The notes under the pieces were generated by a model. It did not search any database. It saw only the letters and a list, made by a program, of their open reading frames with translations, and was not told the DNA's origin. Below, in pieces: positions 17,341 to 25,014 of a stretch of DNA of 64,000 nt. Origin of the DNA: Bryobacteraceae bacterium (GTDB lineage: Bacteria > Acidobacteriota > Terriglobia > Bryobacterales > Bryobacteraceae); the NCBI GenBank assembly GCA_026129905.1, contig JAHCHE010000007.1, forward strand, positions 215,553-279,552, given 5' to 3'. Numbering within the stretch: the stretch's first letter is position 1; every line of letters starts with the position of its first letter. A program made the translations under genes and the position numbers.

Positions 17341-17831
17341 AAGCAGGACTCGATAAGCTCAAAGAGGAGATCGAGGAGTACCTCGCTTCGGGGAACTTCA
17401 TCGTCTACCACAGTCACTCGCGGGTCTCCGAACCGAGTCCCCTCGTCCATTGGGATTCCGAACACTATCCCGACTTCCGGATGTTTGCCGACGCCTCCAA
17501 GCAACTCGAGGTGAAGCTCGTTTGCTTCCACCACCGGATGCTCGACCCCGATTTCATCGATAACGCTCTCGACGACCTCGAAAGCGTCGAAATCCCGCAA
17601 GAGGAGTACCGCCGCCTCGAAGAGCGGCTCCGCGAATTGCGCGTGTACGAAGGCTTCACCAGCTTGGTGGAACTCTCGTTCTCGTACCAGGGCCAGATCT
17701 ACATCTATACGCGCCGGGCCGAGTGGTACGAGGAACTTCTTGATATCGCCGAGGAAATCGACGACTATCTCTCCGCCGACGAAGAGGGCGACGAGGTGGA
17801 TTCCATGGGCGGCTACTTCTCCAAGAACTGA
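17337..17831 (+). CDS. Conserved hypothetical acidic protein linked to the BMC genes
   Basis: The 164-residue protein starts inside the stop of the aldehyde dehydrogenase (ATGA), so it is translationally coupled to it. It is rich in Glu/Asp and aromatic residues, begins with a helix (LDKLKEEIEEYLASGNF), contains the block HWDSEHYPDFRMFADAS, and ends in a very acidic tail (EEIDDYLSADEEGDEVDS). There is no signal peptide or membrane helix. I do not recognise a family. It could be a partner of the microcompartment enzyme or simply a neighbour of recJ, which starts 12 bases later. Confidence 0.8.
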   Translation: MKAGLDKLKEEIEEYLASGNFIVYHSHSRVSEPSPLVHWDSEHYPDFRMFADASKQLEVKLVCFHHRMLDPDFIDNALDDLESVEIPQEEYRRLEERLRELRVYEGFTSLVELSFSYQGQIYIYTRRAEWYEELLDIAEEIDDYLSADEEGDEVDSMGGYFSKN

Positions 17832-17842
17832 TCCCGAAGTCG

Positions 17843-19570
17843 ATGTTCACTCCGGCAAGGTGGCTGCTTCCGCAAATTCGCCGCGCCGAAGTCGAGAGCC
17901 TCTCCCGTGAGCTCCCGATTACTTTGCCCGCCGCCCGCGTCCTATGGCATCGCGGCTACCGCGATCCGGACGCCGCCCGCCGCTACCTGAACCCCGCGGT
18001 CTCGGACCTCCACGACCCCTACCTGCTCTCCGGTATGCGCCGGGCCGTCGACCGCCTCCGCCGCGCCATTCAGGGCGGAGAGAAGATCCTGCTCTACGGC
18101 GACTACGACGTCGATGGCGCTTCCTCCGTCGTCATCCTCAAGAAGGCCATCGAGCTCGCCGGCGGCAGCGCCGTCCATCGCGTGCCCGACCGCCTGGGCG
18201 AAGGCTACGGCATGAGCGCGGGCGCCATTCGCCGCGCCGCTGCCGAAGGCACTACGCTCGTCGTCAGCGTCGACACGGGCATCCGCGCGATCGAAGCGGT
18301 GAGCCAGGCTCGTGAGCTCGGCATCGACGTGGTGGTCACCGATCACCATCTCCCCGACGCCGAACTTCCCTCCGCCTACGCCGTGGTCAACCCCAACCAG
18401 CCCGGCTGCGCCTATCCCGACAAGAACCTCTGCGGCGCCGGCGTGGCCTTGAAGCTGGCCCATGCGCTGCTCGGTGAGCTGGGCTGGCCCGAGGCGCGCC
18501 TCCAGCGGATAATCGAGTCGCTTCTCAAGATGGTGGCCATCGCCACCGTCGCCGACGTGGTGCCCCTGACCGGAGAAAATCGCATCATTGTGAAACACGG
18601 ACTCACTGGCCTCCGGTCGGTGCGCAATCCCGGACTCCGCGCCCTGCTCGACGTGGCCGGATTCGGAGCGGGTGACTCTCCCTCGGCCGTCCAGGTAGCC
18701 TTTCGCATCGCCCCGCGCATCAATGCCGCCGGCCGCATGGCCACCGCCGAGGACGTCATTCGCCTGTTCCTCACCAACGACGAAGACGAAGCGCGCCGCC
18801 TCGCTCTTCAGCTCCACGAACTGAACCGCGAGCGGCAGGAGACGGAAACCGAGATCGTGCGCGCGATCCTCGACGATTGCGCCCGGACGCCGGTGACGCC
18901 CGGCCAGGCGGCGCTGGTGTTCAGCGGCGAGGCGTGGCACCCAGGCGTCGTCGGCATCGTGGCCAACCGCCTGGTCGAGCGCTTTCACCGGCCCGTGTTC
19001 GTGCTCAGCGTCGACGCCGGCTCGGGCGAGGCCCGCGGCTCCGGACGCAGCATTCCCGCTTTCCACCTGCTGGAAGCTCTCGAGGCCATGCGCGACCTGT
19101 TCCTTCGCTTTGGAGGACACCGCGGCGCGGCGGGGCTCACCCTGCCGGCCGGCCGCATCGGCGACTTCCGCTTCCGCCTCAACGCCTACGCCGCCCGCCG
19201 CCTCGGCCCCGAGGATTTCATCCCCCAGCAGGAATTCGACGCCCGCCTCGAATTCCACGAGATCACGGAAAAAACCGCTGCCGACGTCCTGAAAATGGCC
19301 CCCTTCGGCTTCGGCAATCCGGCGCCTCTGTTCGCCGTCGAGGGCGTCGAGCTCGCGTGCGAGCCCGTTCCCTTCAAGGACAACCATCTCCGCGTCCGTC
19401 TGCGCCAAAATGGCAGGCAATTCTGGGTAAAAGCCTGGAATTTCCGCGACCGGTCCGGCGAATTAACTCCCGGCGCCCGCCTCGACGCCGCGCTGTGCTT
19501 TGAAGCCGACGCCTACAGCGAGGCCCGCGGCTATCCCGCCTGGAATTTGACCCTCCGCGACGTCCGCTGA
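17843..19570 (+). CDS. recJ: Single-stranded-DNA-specific exonuclease RecJ
   Basis: A 575-residue protein of normal RecJ length. The DHH phosphoesterase motifs are intact: LLYGDYDVDGASS (motif I), VVSVDTGIRAIE (II) and VVTDHHLPDAELP (III, DHH). Next comes the DHHA1 domain with HPGVVGIVANRLVERFHRPVFVLS and GSGRSIPAFHL, and GGHRGAAGLTL. A C-terminal OB-like domain closes the protein. RecJ is a Mn/Mg-dependent 5'-3' exonuclease acting in recombination and mismatch repair. It begins 12 bases after the small acidic protein on the same strand. Confidence 0.95.
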   Translation: MFTPARWLLPQIRRAEVESLSRELPITLPAARVLWHRGYRDPDAARRYLNPAVSDLHDPYLLSGMRRAVDRLRRAIQGGEKILLYGDYDVDGASSVVILKKAIELAGGSAVHRVPDRLGEGYGMSAGAIRRAAAEGTTLVVSVDTGIRAIEAVSQARELGIDVVVTDHHLPDAELPSAYAVVNPNQPGCAYPDKNLCGAGVALKLAHALLGELGWPEARLQRIIESLLKMVAIATVADVVPLTGENRIIVKHGLTGLRSVRNPGLRALLDVAGFGAGDSPSAVQVAFRIAPRINAAGRMATAEDVIRLFLTNDEDEARRLALQLHELNRERQETETEIVRAILDDCARTPVTPGQAALVFSGEAWHPGVVGIVANRLVERFHRPVFVLSVDAGSGEARGSGRSIPAFHLLEALEAMRDLFLRFGGHRGAAGLTLPAGRIGDFRFRLNAYAARRLGPEDFIPQQEFDARLEFHEITEKTAADVLKMAPFGFGNPAPLFAVEGVELACEPVPFKDNHLRVRLRQNGRQFWVKAWNFRDRSGELTPGARLDAALCFEADAYSEARGYPAWNLTLRDVR

Positions 19571-19595
19571 GACGCAGCCCCCGCGCGGCCGGGCG

Positions 19596-20858
19596 TTAAT
19601 CGTACGCCCCCTCGACGAACCACTCTTCGTCGCCGGCCCGCCGCCAGATGCGATACAAGCCGCCGTCCGTCAGGGCGACATCCCACTCGTCGCGCGACCA
19701 GGCTTCCAGCGTCCACCAGTCCCCGGAACCGCGCCATGGACCCGCCGCTTCAACGACGCTGCCGGCAACCCCGGCCGCCGCCACGTGCCGGGGCGTCCGT
19801 CCCGCGGTTCGGACTCTGGCCGGAAGCGCCGGGCGGAAGAACCGGAACGCCAGCGCCGGTTCGCTGGAATGGCTCCGCTCGCGGCGCTGCGGCGCGTTGG
19901 GGATGGGTTCCACCATCCGAAACGCGTCGGGCCGGTGCGTATTCAGGAGTTCGGGCGAACCGGCGTTGCCCGTTCCCACCATCGCCGTGATGCGCGTCAA
20001 GGTGAGCTGAAGCTTGACCGGTTCCGGACCTTGTGGAACGAACAACCCGTTTTGCAGCCGCCGCGCCGGGGTTGGATTCATGGCCAGCGTAATCGCCGTT
20101 ACCGGCGCCGGCGGCGGGTGCGCCTCCAGGTCAAGCTGGATCAGCTTCAGCAGCGGCGCGGCCTGGCGCTGCGGCGCCGGCAGTTCGAGAACGCGCGTGT
20201 AGGAATTCTTGTTCTCCAGCTCGAGTTCCGTCGTGATCCGATTGGCGCCGATCGAATGGGATTCCAGCCGGTGACACAGCTCGTTGAGCAGCCGCGACAG
20301 GTAGAAAAGCAACGGTTCCAGCAGCGAGGCGGGGTATTCCAGTTCCAGGCGTTCCCGGTAACAAGCGGCGGGCGGCGCCAGACGGAGCGGCCTCTCGAGG
20401 CGCCCCAGCGCAAGTTGGTAGAGGCGCAGTCCCTCCTCGCCCAACCGCTCCGCCAGCCCGAGCGGAGGAAGCCCGGCCACGTCTTCCAAAGTGTGGAGCC
20501 CCCACCGCTTCAGGATCTCCAGCAACTCCTCCGGCATCGGGACGCGTTCCAGCGGGATCTTTCCCAACACGGACGGCTCGTGCCCCGGAGCGATCACCGT
20601 TACCCCCGGCAGGTTCATCGCCGCCAGCGCCGCGCAATCTGGATTGGCGGCGATCGCCAGGTTCGCCGTCACGCCGCGCTCGGCGCCCCGGCGGGCCAGT
20701 TCGGCGCCGATCTGGCGCGGCGCTCCGATCAGCCTTCGCAGCCCGTCGATCGAGAAGACCACGGTCCCCGGCGCGGTCTCTTCCACGTGTGGGGCGAACG
20801 AGCCGGCCAGTTCCAGCAACGCGTCATGATTTTCGGGTTGGTGCAGGCAGGCGTACAT
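19596..20858 (-). CDS. imuB: ImuB-like, catalytically reduced Y-family polymerase
   Basis: The 420-residue protein follows the DNA polymerase Y family fold (LFSIDG-like TVVFSIDGLRRLIGAP, helix-hairpin-helix KRWGLHTLEDVAGLPP, then the little-finger region) but lacks the catalytic carboxylates of true polymerases, as ImuB does. The C-terminal part (WRGSGDWWTLEAWSRDEWDVALTDGGLYRIWR) is typical of ImuB. In other bacteria ImuB joins ImuA and DnaE2 in SOS mutagenesis. Neither partner is beside it here, so it is an orphan in this window. It is convergent with recJ, 25 bases away. Confidence 0.85.
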   Translation of the reverse strand: MYACLHQPENHDALLELAGSFAPHVEETAPGTVVFSIDGLRRLIGAPRQIGAELARRGAERGVTANLAIAANPDCAALAAMNLPGVTVIAPGHEPSVLGKIPLERVPMPEELLEILKRWGLHTLEDVAGLPPLGLAERLGEEGLRLYQLALGRLERPLRLAPPAACYRERLELEYPASLLEPLLFYLSRLLNELCHRLESHSIGANRITTELELENKNSYTRVLELPAPQRQAAPLLKLIQLDLEAHPPPAPVTAITLAMNPTPARRLQNGLFVPQGPEPVKLQLTLTRITAMVGTGNAGSPELLNTHRPDAFRMVEPIPNAPQRRERSHSSEPALAFRFFRPALPARVRTAGRTPRHVAAAGVAGSVVEAAGPWRGSGDWWTLEAWSRDEWDVALTDGGLYRIWRRAGDEEWFVEGAYD

Positions 20859-20863
20859 ACATA

Positions 20864-20879
20864 TTCGCCTTTTGTTCGC
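20864..20879 (-). promoter_or_regulatory. Possible SOS (LexA-like) box upstream of imuB
   Basis: On the gene strand the bases read GCGAACAAAAGGCGAA, a direct repeat GCGAA-N6-GCGAA with 11-bp period. This fits the reverse of the GTTC-N7-GTTC box known for alphaproteobacterial LexA, with one mismatch in the second half (GAAT). It begins only 5 bases before the imuB ATG, where a repressor would block expression. The acidobacterial LexA site is not something I can confirm, so this is tentative. Confidence 0.3.
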
Positions 20880-20909
20880 TTATCATTCTAGCAGTACAGC
20901 CCGCGAGTA

Positions 20910-20943
20910 GTGGGGCAGGTTGGAAACCAGGTTGGAAACCTGC
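20910..20943 (-). repeat. Hairpin of the dispersed-repeat family (copy B)
   Basis: On the minus strand this reads GCAGGTT...AACCTGC followed by CCCCAC, the same GCA/TGC frame and tail as the other copies. The loop is longer because CAGGTTGGAAAC is duplicated in tandem (plus-strand view). It lies in the 142-base gap between the NRPS stop and imuB, where it could act as a transcript 3'-end structure. Confidence 0.5.
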
Positions 20944-21000
20944 TCCGCATCAAGAAGCCACCTGAACTGTAGCAACCTGGAACAGGCGGATCAGCAACTT

Positions 21001-24000
21001 CTATCCCCCGCCGGCTGCTTCGTCCAGGCGCTTCTTCAGGCGGGCGGCCAGTTCCTGGACGTACGGCTCGCGGAAGATGCCGAAGGCGCGGCCGTGGATC
21101 GTTTCGATTTCCAGCCTGCCGCCCACAAGATCGCGCCAGAACGGACCGGGATCGCGAAAATAGTCGCCCTTTCCCTGGAAGTACACCACCGAGCCTGTGT
21201 ACGACCCGGGCTCGTACCTGGCGACGGCGTGCCGGATCACCTCTTCGATCTGCCGGCTTCGGAGCGCGGGAATGGCGCTGGCGGTTCGGCTTGGGCCCCG
21301 GAGGATCCGCACCAGCCAGCCGAGCGGGCGGTTGATCCGGTAGCGCACGCGCATCAGCAGGTAGCCGACTCTTTCGCTCGACCGCAGCCTCGCCAGGTGA
21401 CGGAAGTGATACCGGACGCCCTGCCAGAACGAACGGACCAGCTTCCAGTTGCCGTCGGTGTTGAAGGAAACGAGCAGGGCGACCTTCTTGCCGCGCGCCT
21501 CCAGTTGGCGAGCCATTTCGAGAGCGACGTAGGCGCCGGAGCAGAAGCCTCCCAGCAGGTACGGCCCCTCGGGCTGGACAGCCAACATCTCGGACAGATA
21601 AGCCTCCGCCATCGCTTCCACCGTTGTCAGCGGGGCGCGCTTTCCATCGAGGCCGATGGCTTGCAAGCCGTAGACCGGTTGGTCGGCGCCGAGCGCGACG
21701 GCCATCTCCCGGTAGAAGAGCACGTTCCCCCCCGCCGCGTGCACGCAGAACAGCGGCGGGCGAGAGCCGGTGGCCTGTATGGGGATGAGCGCGGCCCACG
21801 ACGGTTGCCAACCTTCCCGGCGCAGCAGCCGCGCCAGTCCCTCAATCGTGGGCGACTCGAACAGCGTCGCCAGCGGAAGGTCTTTGCCGAAGGCGCGCTC
21901 GATATCGGCGAACAGCTTCACCGCCAGCAGCGAGTAGCCGCCGAGGTCGAAGAAATTGTCGCGCACGCCGATGGGATGTACGTTCAGCGTACGCTCCCAG
22001 ATGCGGGTCAGCTCGGCCTCGATGCTGTCCGCGGGGCGGTGGATGGCGCGCTCGCCCACCAGGGGAGCGGGCGCAGGAAGCGCGCGGCGGTCGATTTTTC
22101 CGCTCTGCGTAAAGGGCAACGCGTCCAGCAACACATAGCGCGAAGGAAGCATGTAGGCCGGCAGCCTGACCTCGAGCCAATCGGAGAGGTCCTCGGCGCG
22201 GAGCTTTTCCCCGCCTTTGGCCGAGCAGTAGGCCACGAGCCGCTGTTCTCCCGGCTGGTCTTCGCGCATGACAACAGCGGCATGCTGAACACGCGGATGT
22301 CCGGACAACGCGGCCTCGATCTCCTCGAGTTCGATCCGGAACCCGCGAAATTTGACCTGGTGATCGCGGCGCCCGATGAACTCAATCTCGCCGCCGGCGC
22401 GGAAGCGCCCCATGTCGCCGCTCTTGTACAGCCGGGCGCCCGGTTCGGCGCTGAAGGAATCCGGGATGAAACGCTCCGCGGTGAGAGCGGGCCGGCGCAG
22501 GTAACCGCGGGCCACGCCCGAGCCTCCGATGTAGATTTCGCCCGGCGCGCCGACGGGGACCGGCTGCATGTGGCGGTCGAGAATGTAGACCTGCGCATTG
22601 GCGATGGGTTTGCCGATCGTCTCGGGACCCTCGGGCGTTCGCTGCGCGATCGTGCAAAGGGTAGTGCACTCGGCGGGGCCGTAGCCGTCGTACAGAAACT
22701 GGACGGAGGTGCTGTCGAAGACCTGCTTGACCAGCGCTTGGTCGAGACGCTCGCCCCCGATGAGCAAAGTGCGCAGCGAACGTGGAAGCCTGCCGCGCGT
22801 CAGCAGGCTGCTCATCGCCGAAGGAACCGTACTGGCAAGCCGGACCTCCTCGGCCGCCGGAATGTCGGGCAGGTGGAGGACGTTTTCAACGAGGACGATC
22901 GTTCCTCCGCGGCTCAGCGGAACGAACAGCTCGAATATCGACCAGTCGAAGGTCAGCGTGCTGGAAGCCAGGGCGCCGGCGAAATCCTCTGCCGGGAACT
23001 CGTCGCGGGCCCACTGCACGAACGCGACCGCGTTCCTATGCTCAATCGCCACTCCCTTCGGCTTCCCCGTGGAACCGGACGTGTAGATCACGTACGCGAG
23101 ATTGCCGGGAGAAGGCGCAACAGCGCGATGGTCCCCAGAATCGTCGCCCGCGAAATCCCCATCGCCGTCGATGCATACGATGCTGGCGCCGTGCCGGGCA
23201 AGCGCCTCCGGAGGCGGATCGTTTGCCACCACCACCGGGCCGGCGCAGTCCTCGATCAGGAACGCCAACCGTTCGGGCGGATGGGACGGGTCAAGCGGAA
23301 CATACGCGCCACCCGCCTTGAGAATGGCGAGAACTCCGGTCACCATTCCCGGCGAACGGCGGACGCAGATGGGCACGGTGACGTCAGGGCCCACACCGAG
23401 GGCGCGGAGCCGGCGCGCCAGGCGGTCCGCGCGGGCGTCCAATTCGGCGTACGTTATCCGGCGACGTCCGAATACGATCGCCGTTTGGTTCGGCGCCCGC
23501 TTCGCCTCGGCTTCAAACAATTCATGCAGCAGCCCGCCGGGGTAATCCTTGCGGGTCTCGTTCCATTCGCGCAACTCCTCGCGTTCCGGCGCGGTCAACA
23601 TCTCGAGCTGGGAAACCCTGAGGGCCGGATTCGCCGCCGCCGACTCGAGCATCGCAACATAGTGCCCGGCCAAACGCCGCATGGCCTCGGCTTCGAACAA
23701 CTCCGCGTTGTACTCGAACCACGCGCTGAAGCGGTCGCCCCGGTCGCGGATGGCCAGCAGGAGGTCGAACTTGCTCGTCCCCAGAGCAATGGCTTCCGCG
23801 GTGGCCTCCAGTCCGGCGAAGTCGAGAGCCGGGACGGGTTCCGAATAGAAAACGATCGCGACCAAGAATAGCGGCGAGTGGCGGCCGGGGCTGCGCTCGG
23901 GCTGAAGCTCGTTGACGAGCTTCTCGAAGGGCAGGTCCAGATGACTGTACGCGTCCAGCGCCGACGCCCGAACCCGGCGCAATAGCTCGGCAAACGAGGG

Positions 24001-25014
24001 ATCGGCGTCGAGATTCGCCCGCAGCGTCAGCGTGTTGACAAACACCCCGATGAGGTTTTCGATTTCCTGGCTATTGCGGTTGGCGACGTTGGCGCCGATC
24101 AGGAAGTCGGTCTGGCCGGTGTACCGGCTGAGCAAGGCCTGAAAGGCGGCCGCCATCAGCATGAACACCGTCGCCCGATGCGAGGTCGCCAGACCGCGCA
24201 GCCGCCGGGTCAGGTCCCACTCGATCGTGAACAGGACCCGTCCGCCCGCGTCGCTCTGCCGCGCCGGACGGCGGTGACTGGTGGGCAGTTCAAGCGGCGG
24301 GCTGCCCGCAAGCTGTCTGCGCCAGAAGTCGATATGCCCCGCGAGGACTTCGTCGCGCAATTGCTCTTTCTGTGCGCGGGCGTAGTCGGCGTACTGAAGC
24401 GGCAGCGTCGGCAGCGCGGGCGCACGGCCGAGAACGGCAGCCGAGTAGAGCTCCCCGAGTTCGCGGACCAGGATCCGCAGGGACCACTCGTCGGAGACGA
24501 TGTGATGCATGCCCACCAGCAGGACGTGTTCGTCGTCGGCGAGGCGCGCCAGTCCCGCCCGGACCGGCAGGTCCCGCGAGAGGTCGTATGCGCGCCGGCC
24601 CTCCTCGCGCAGGATCCGCTTCAGGTCCGGACCGGGGGGCAGGTCCGCCAGGACGAGCGGCCGGTCCGTTTCCACCGGAACGGGCACGCCGTCGCGATTC
24701 TCGATCAGTGTACGCAGGACGCGGTGACGATCCACGACGGCGTTCAGCGCGCGCTCGAGCGCGGGGCGGTTCAGCGCGCCCTTGAGACGCAGGGCGGCAG
24801 CCACATTGTAGACCGGACTTGCCGGCTCAAGCTGGTGAAAGAACCAGAGCCGCTCCTGGGCGAACGACAGAACGGGCGCCTGATACGCCGGACGCCGGGA
24901 AGCCACTGCGCTCTCGCTTTCGGGAAGCGTCAGTCCGCGTTCTTTGAGCCGTGTCTCCAGCGCGGCGCGCTGGCTCGGCGTCAGGTTGGCGATGCGCTCG
25001 CTCAGGCTGCTCAT
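21001..25014 (-). CDS. NRPS module 2: C-A-PCP-TE
   Basis: A 1337-residue synthetase. Residues 1-40 form a docking-like helix pair. The condensation domain has HHIVSDEWS (HH at 170-171). The adenylation domain (about 500-990) has YTSGSTGKPKGVA, FDWSIFELF, YGPAECTT, SGDMGRF and the final lysine in FTQSGKIDRR. The carrier domain has LGGYSLL, and the C-terminal thioesterase has the nucleophile motif GFCSG. The usual catalytic histidine of the thioesterase (GxH before the last helix) reads GRA. This subunit would add the second building block and release the product. It overlaps the first NRPS gene by ATGA, so both are made together. Specificity not called. Confidence 0.92.
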   Translation of the reverse strand: MSSLSERIANLTPSQRAALETRLKERGLTLPESESAVASRRPAYQAPVLSFAQERLWFFHQLEPASPVYNVAAALRLKGALNRPALERALNAVVDRHRVLRTLIENRDGVPVPVETDRPLVLADLPPGPDLKRILREEGRRAYDLSRDLPVRAGLARLADDEHVLLVGMHHIVSDEWSLRILVRELGELYSAAVLGRAPALPTLPLQYADYARAQKEQLRDEVLAGHIDFWRRQLAGSPPLELPTSHRRPARQSDAGGRVLFTIEWDLTRRLRGLATSHRATVFMLMAAAFQALLSRYTGQTDFLIGANVANRNSQEIENLIGVFVNTLTLRANLDADPSFAELLRRVRASALDAYSHLDLPFEKLVNELQPERSPGRHSPLFLVAIVFYSEPVPALDFAGLEATAEAIALGTSKFDLLLAIRDRGDRFSAWFEYNAELFEAEAMRRLAGHYVAMLESAAANPALRVSQLEMLTAPEREELREWNETRKDYPGGLLHELFEAEAKRAPNQTAIVFGRRRITYAELDARADRLARRLRALGVGPDVTVPICVRRSPGMVTGVLAILKAGGAYVPLDPSHPPERLAFLIEDCAGPVVVANDPPPEALARHGASIVCIDGDGDFAGDDSGDHRAVAPSPGNLAYVIYTSGSTGKPKGVAIEHRNAVAFVQWARDEFPAEDFAGALASSTLTFDWSIFELFVPLSRGGTIVLVENVLHLPDIPAAEEVRLASTVPSAMSSLLTRGRLPRSLRTLLIGGERLDQALVKQVFDSTSVQFLYDGYGPAECTTLCTIAQRTPEGPETIGKPIANAQVYILDRHMQPVPVGAPGEIYIGGSGVARGYLRRPALTAERFIPDSFSAEPGARLYKSGDMGRFRAGGEIEFIGRRDHQVKFRGFRIELEEIEAALSGHPRVQHAAVVMREDQPGEQRLVAYCSAKGGEKLRAEDLSDWLEVRLPAYMLPSRYVLLDALPFTQSGKIDRRALPAPAPLVGERAIHRPADSIEAELTRIWERTLNVHPIGVRDNFFDLGGYSLLAVKLFADIERAFGKDLPLATLFESPTIEGLARLLRREGWQPSWAALIPIQATGSRPPLFCVHAAGGNVLFYREMAVALGADQPVYGLQAIGLDGKRAPLTTVEAMAEAYLSEMLAVQPEGPYLLGGFCSGAYVALEMARQLEARGKKVALLVSFNTDGNWKLVRSFWQGVRYHFRHLARLRSSERVGYLLMRVRYRINRPLGWLVRILRGPSRTASAIPALRSRQIEEVIRHAVARYEPGSYTGSVVYFQGKGDYFRDPGPFWRDLVGGRLEIETIHGRAFGIFREPYVQELAARLKKRLDEAAGGG

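Noticed and set aside
20920..23871. Long plus-strand open frame (about 980 codons) opposite the NRPS
   Set aside because: It lies opposite conserved NRPS motifs and has arginine-rich shadow composition with no recognisable domain.
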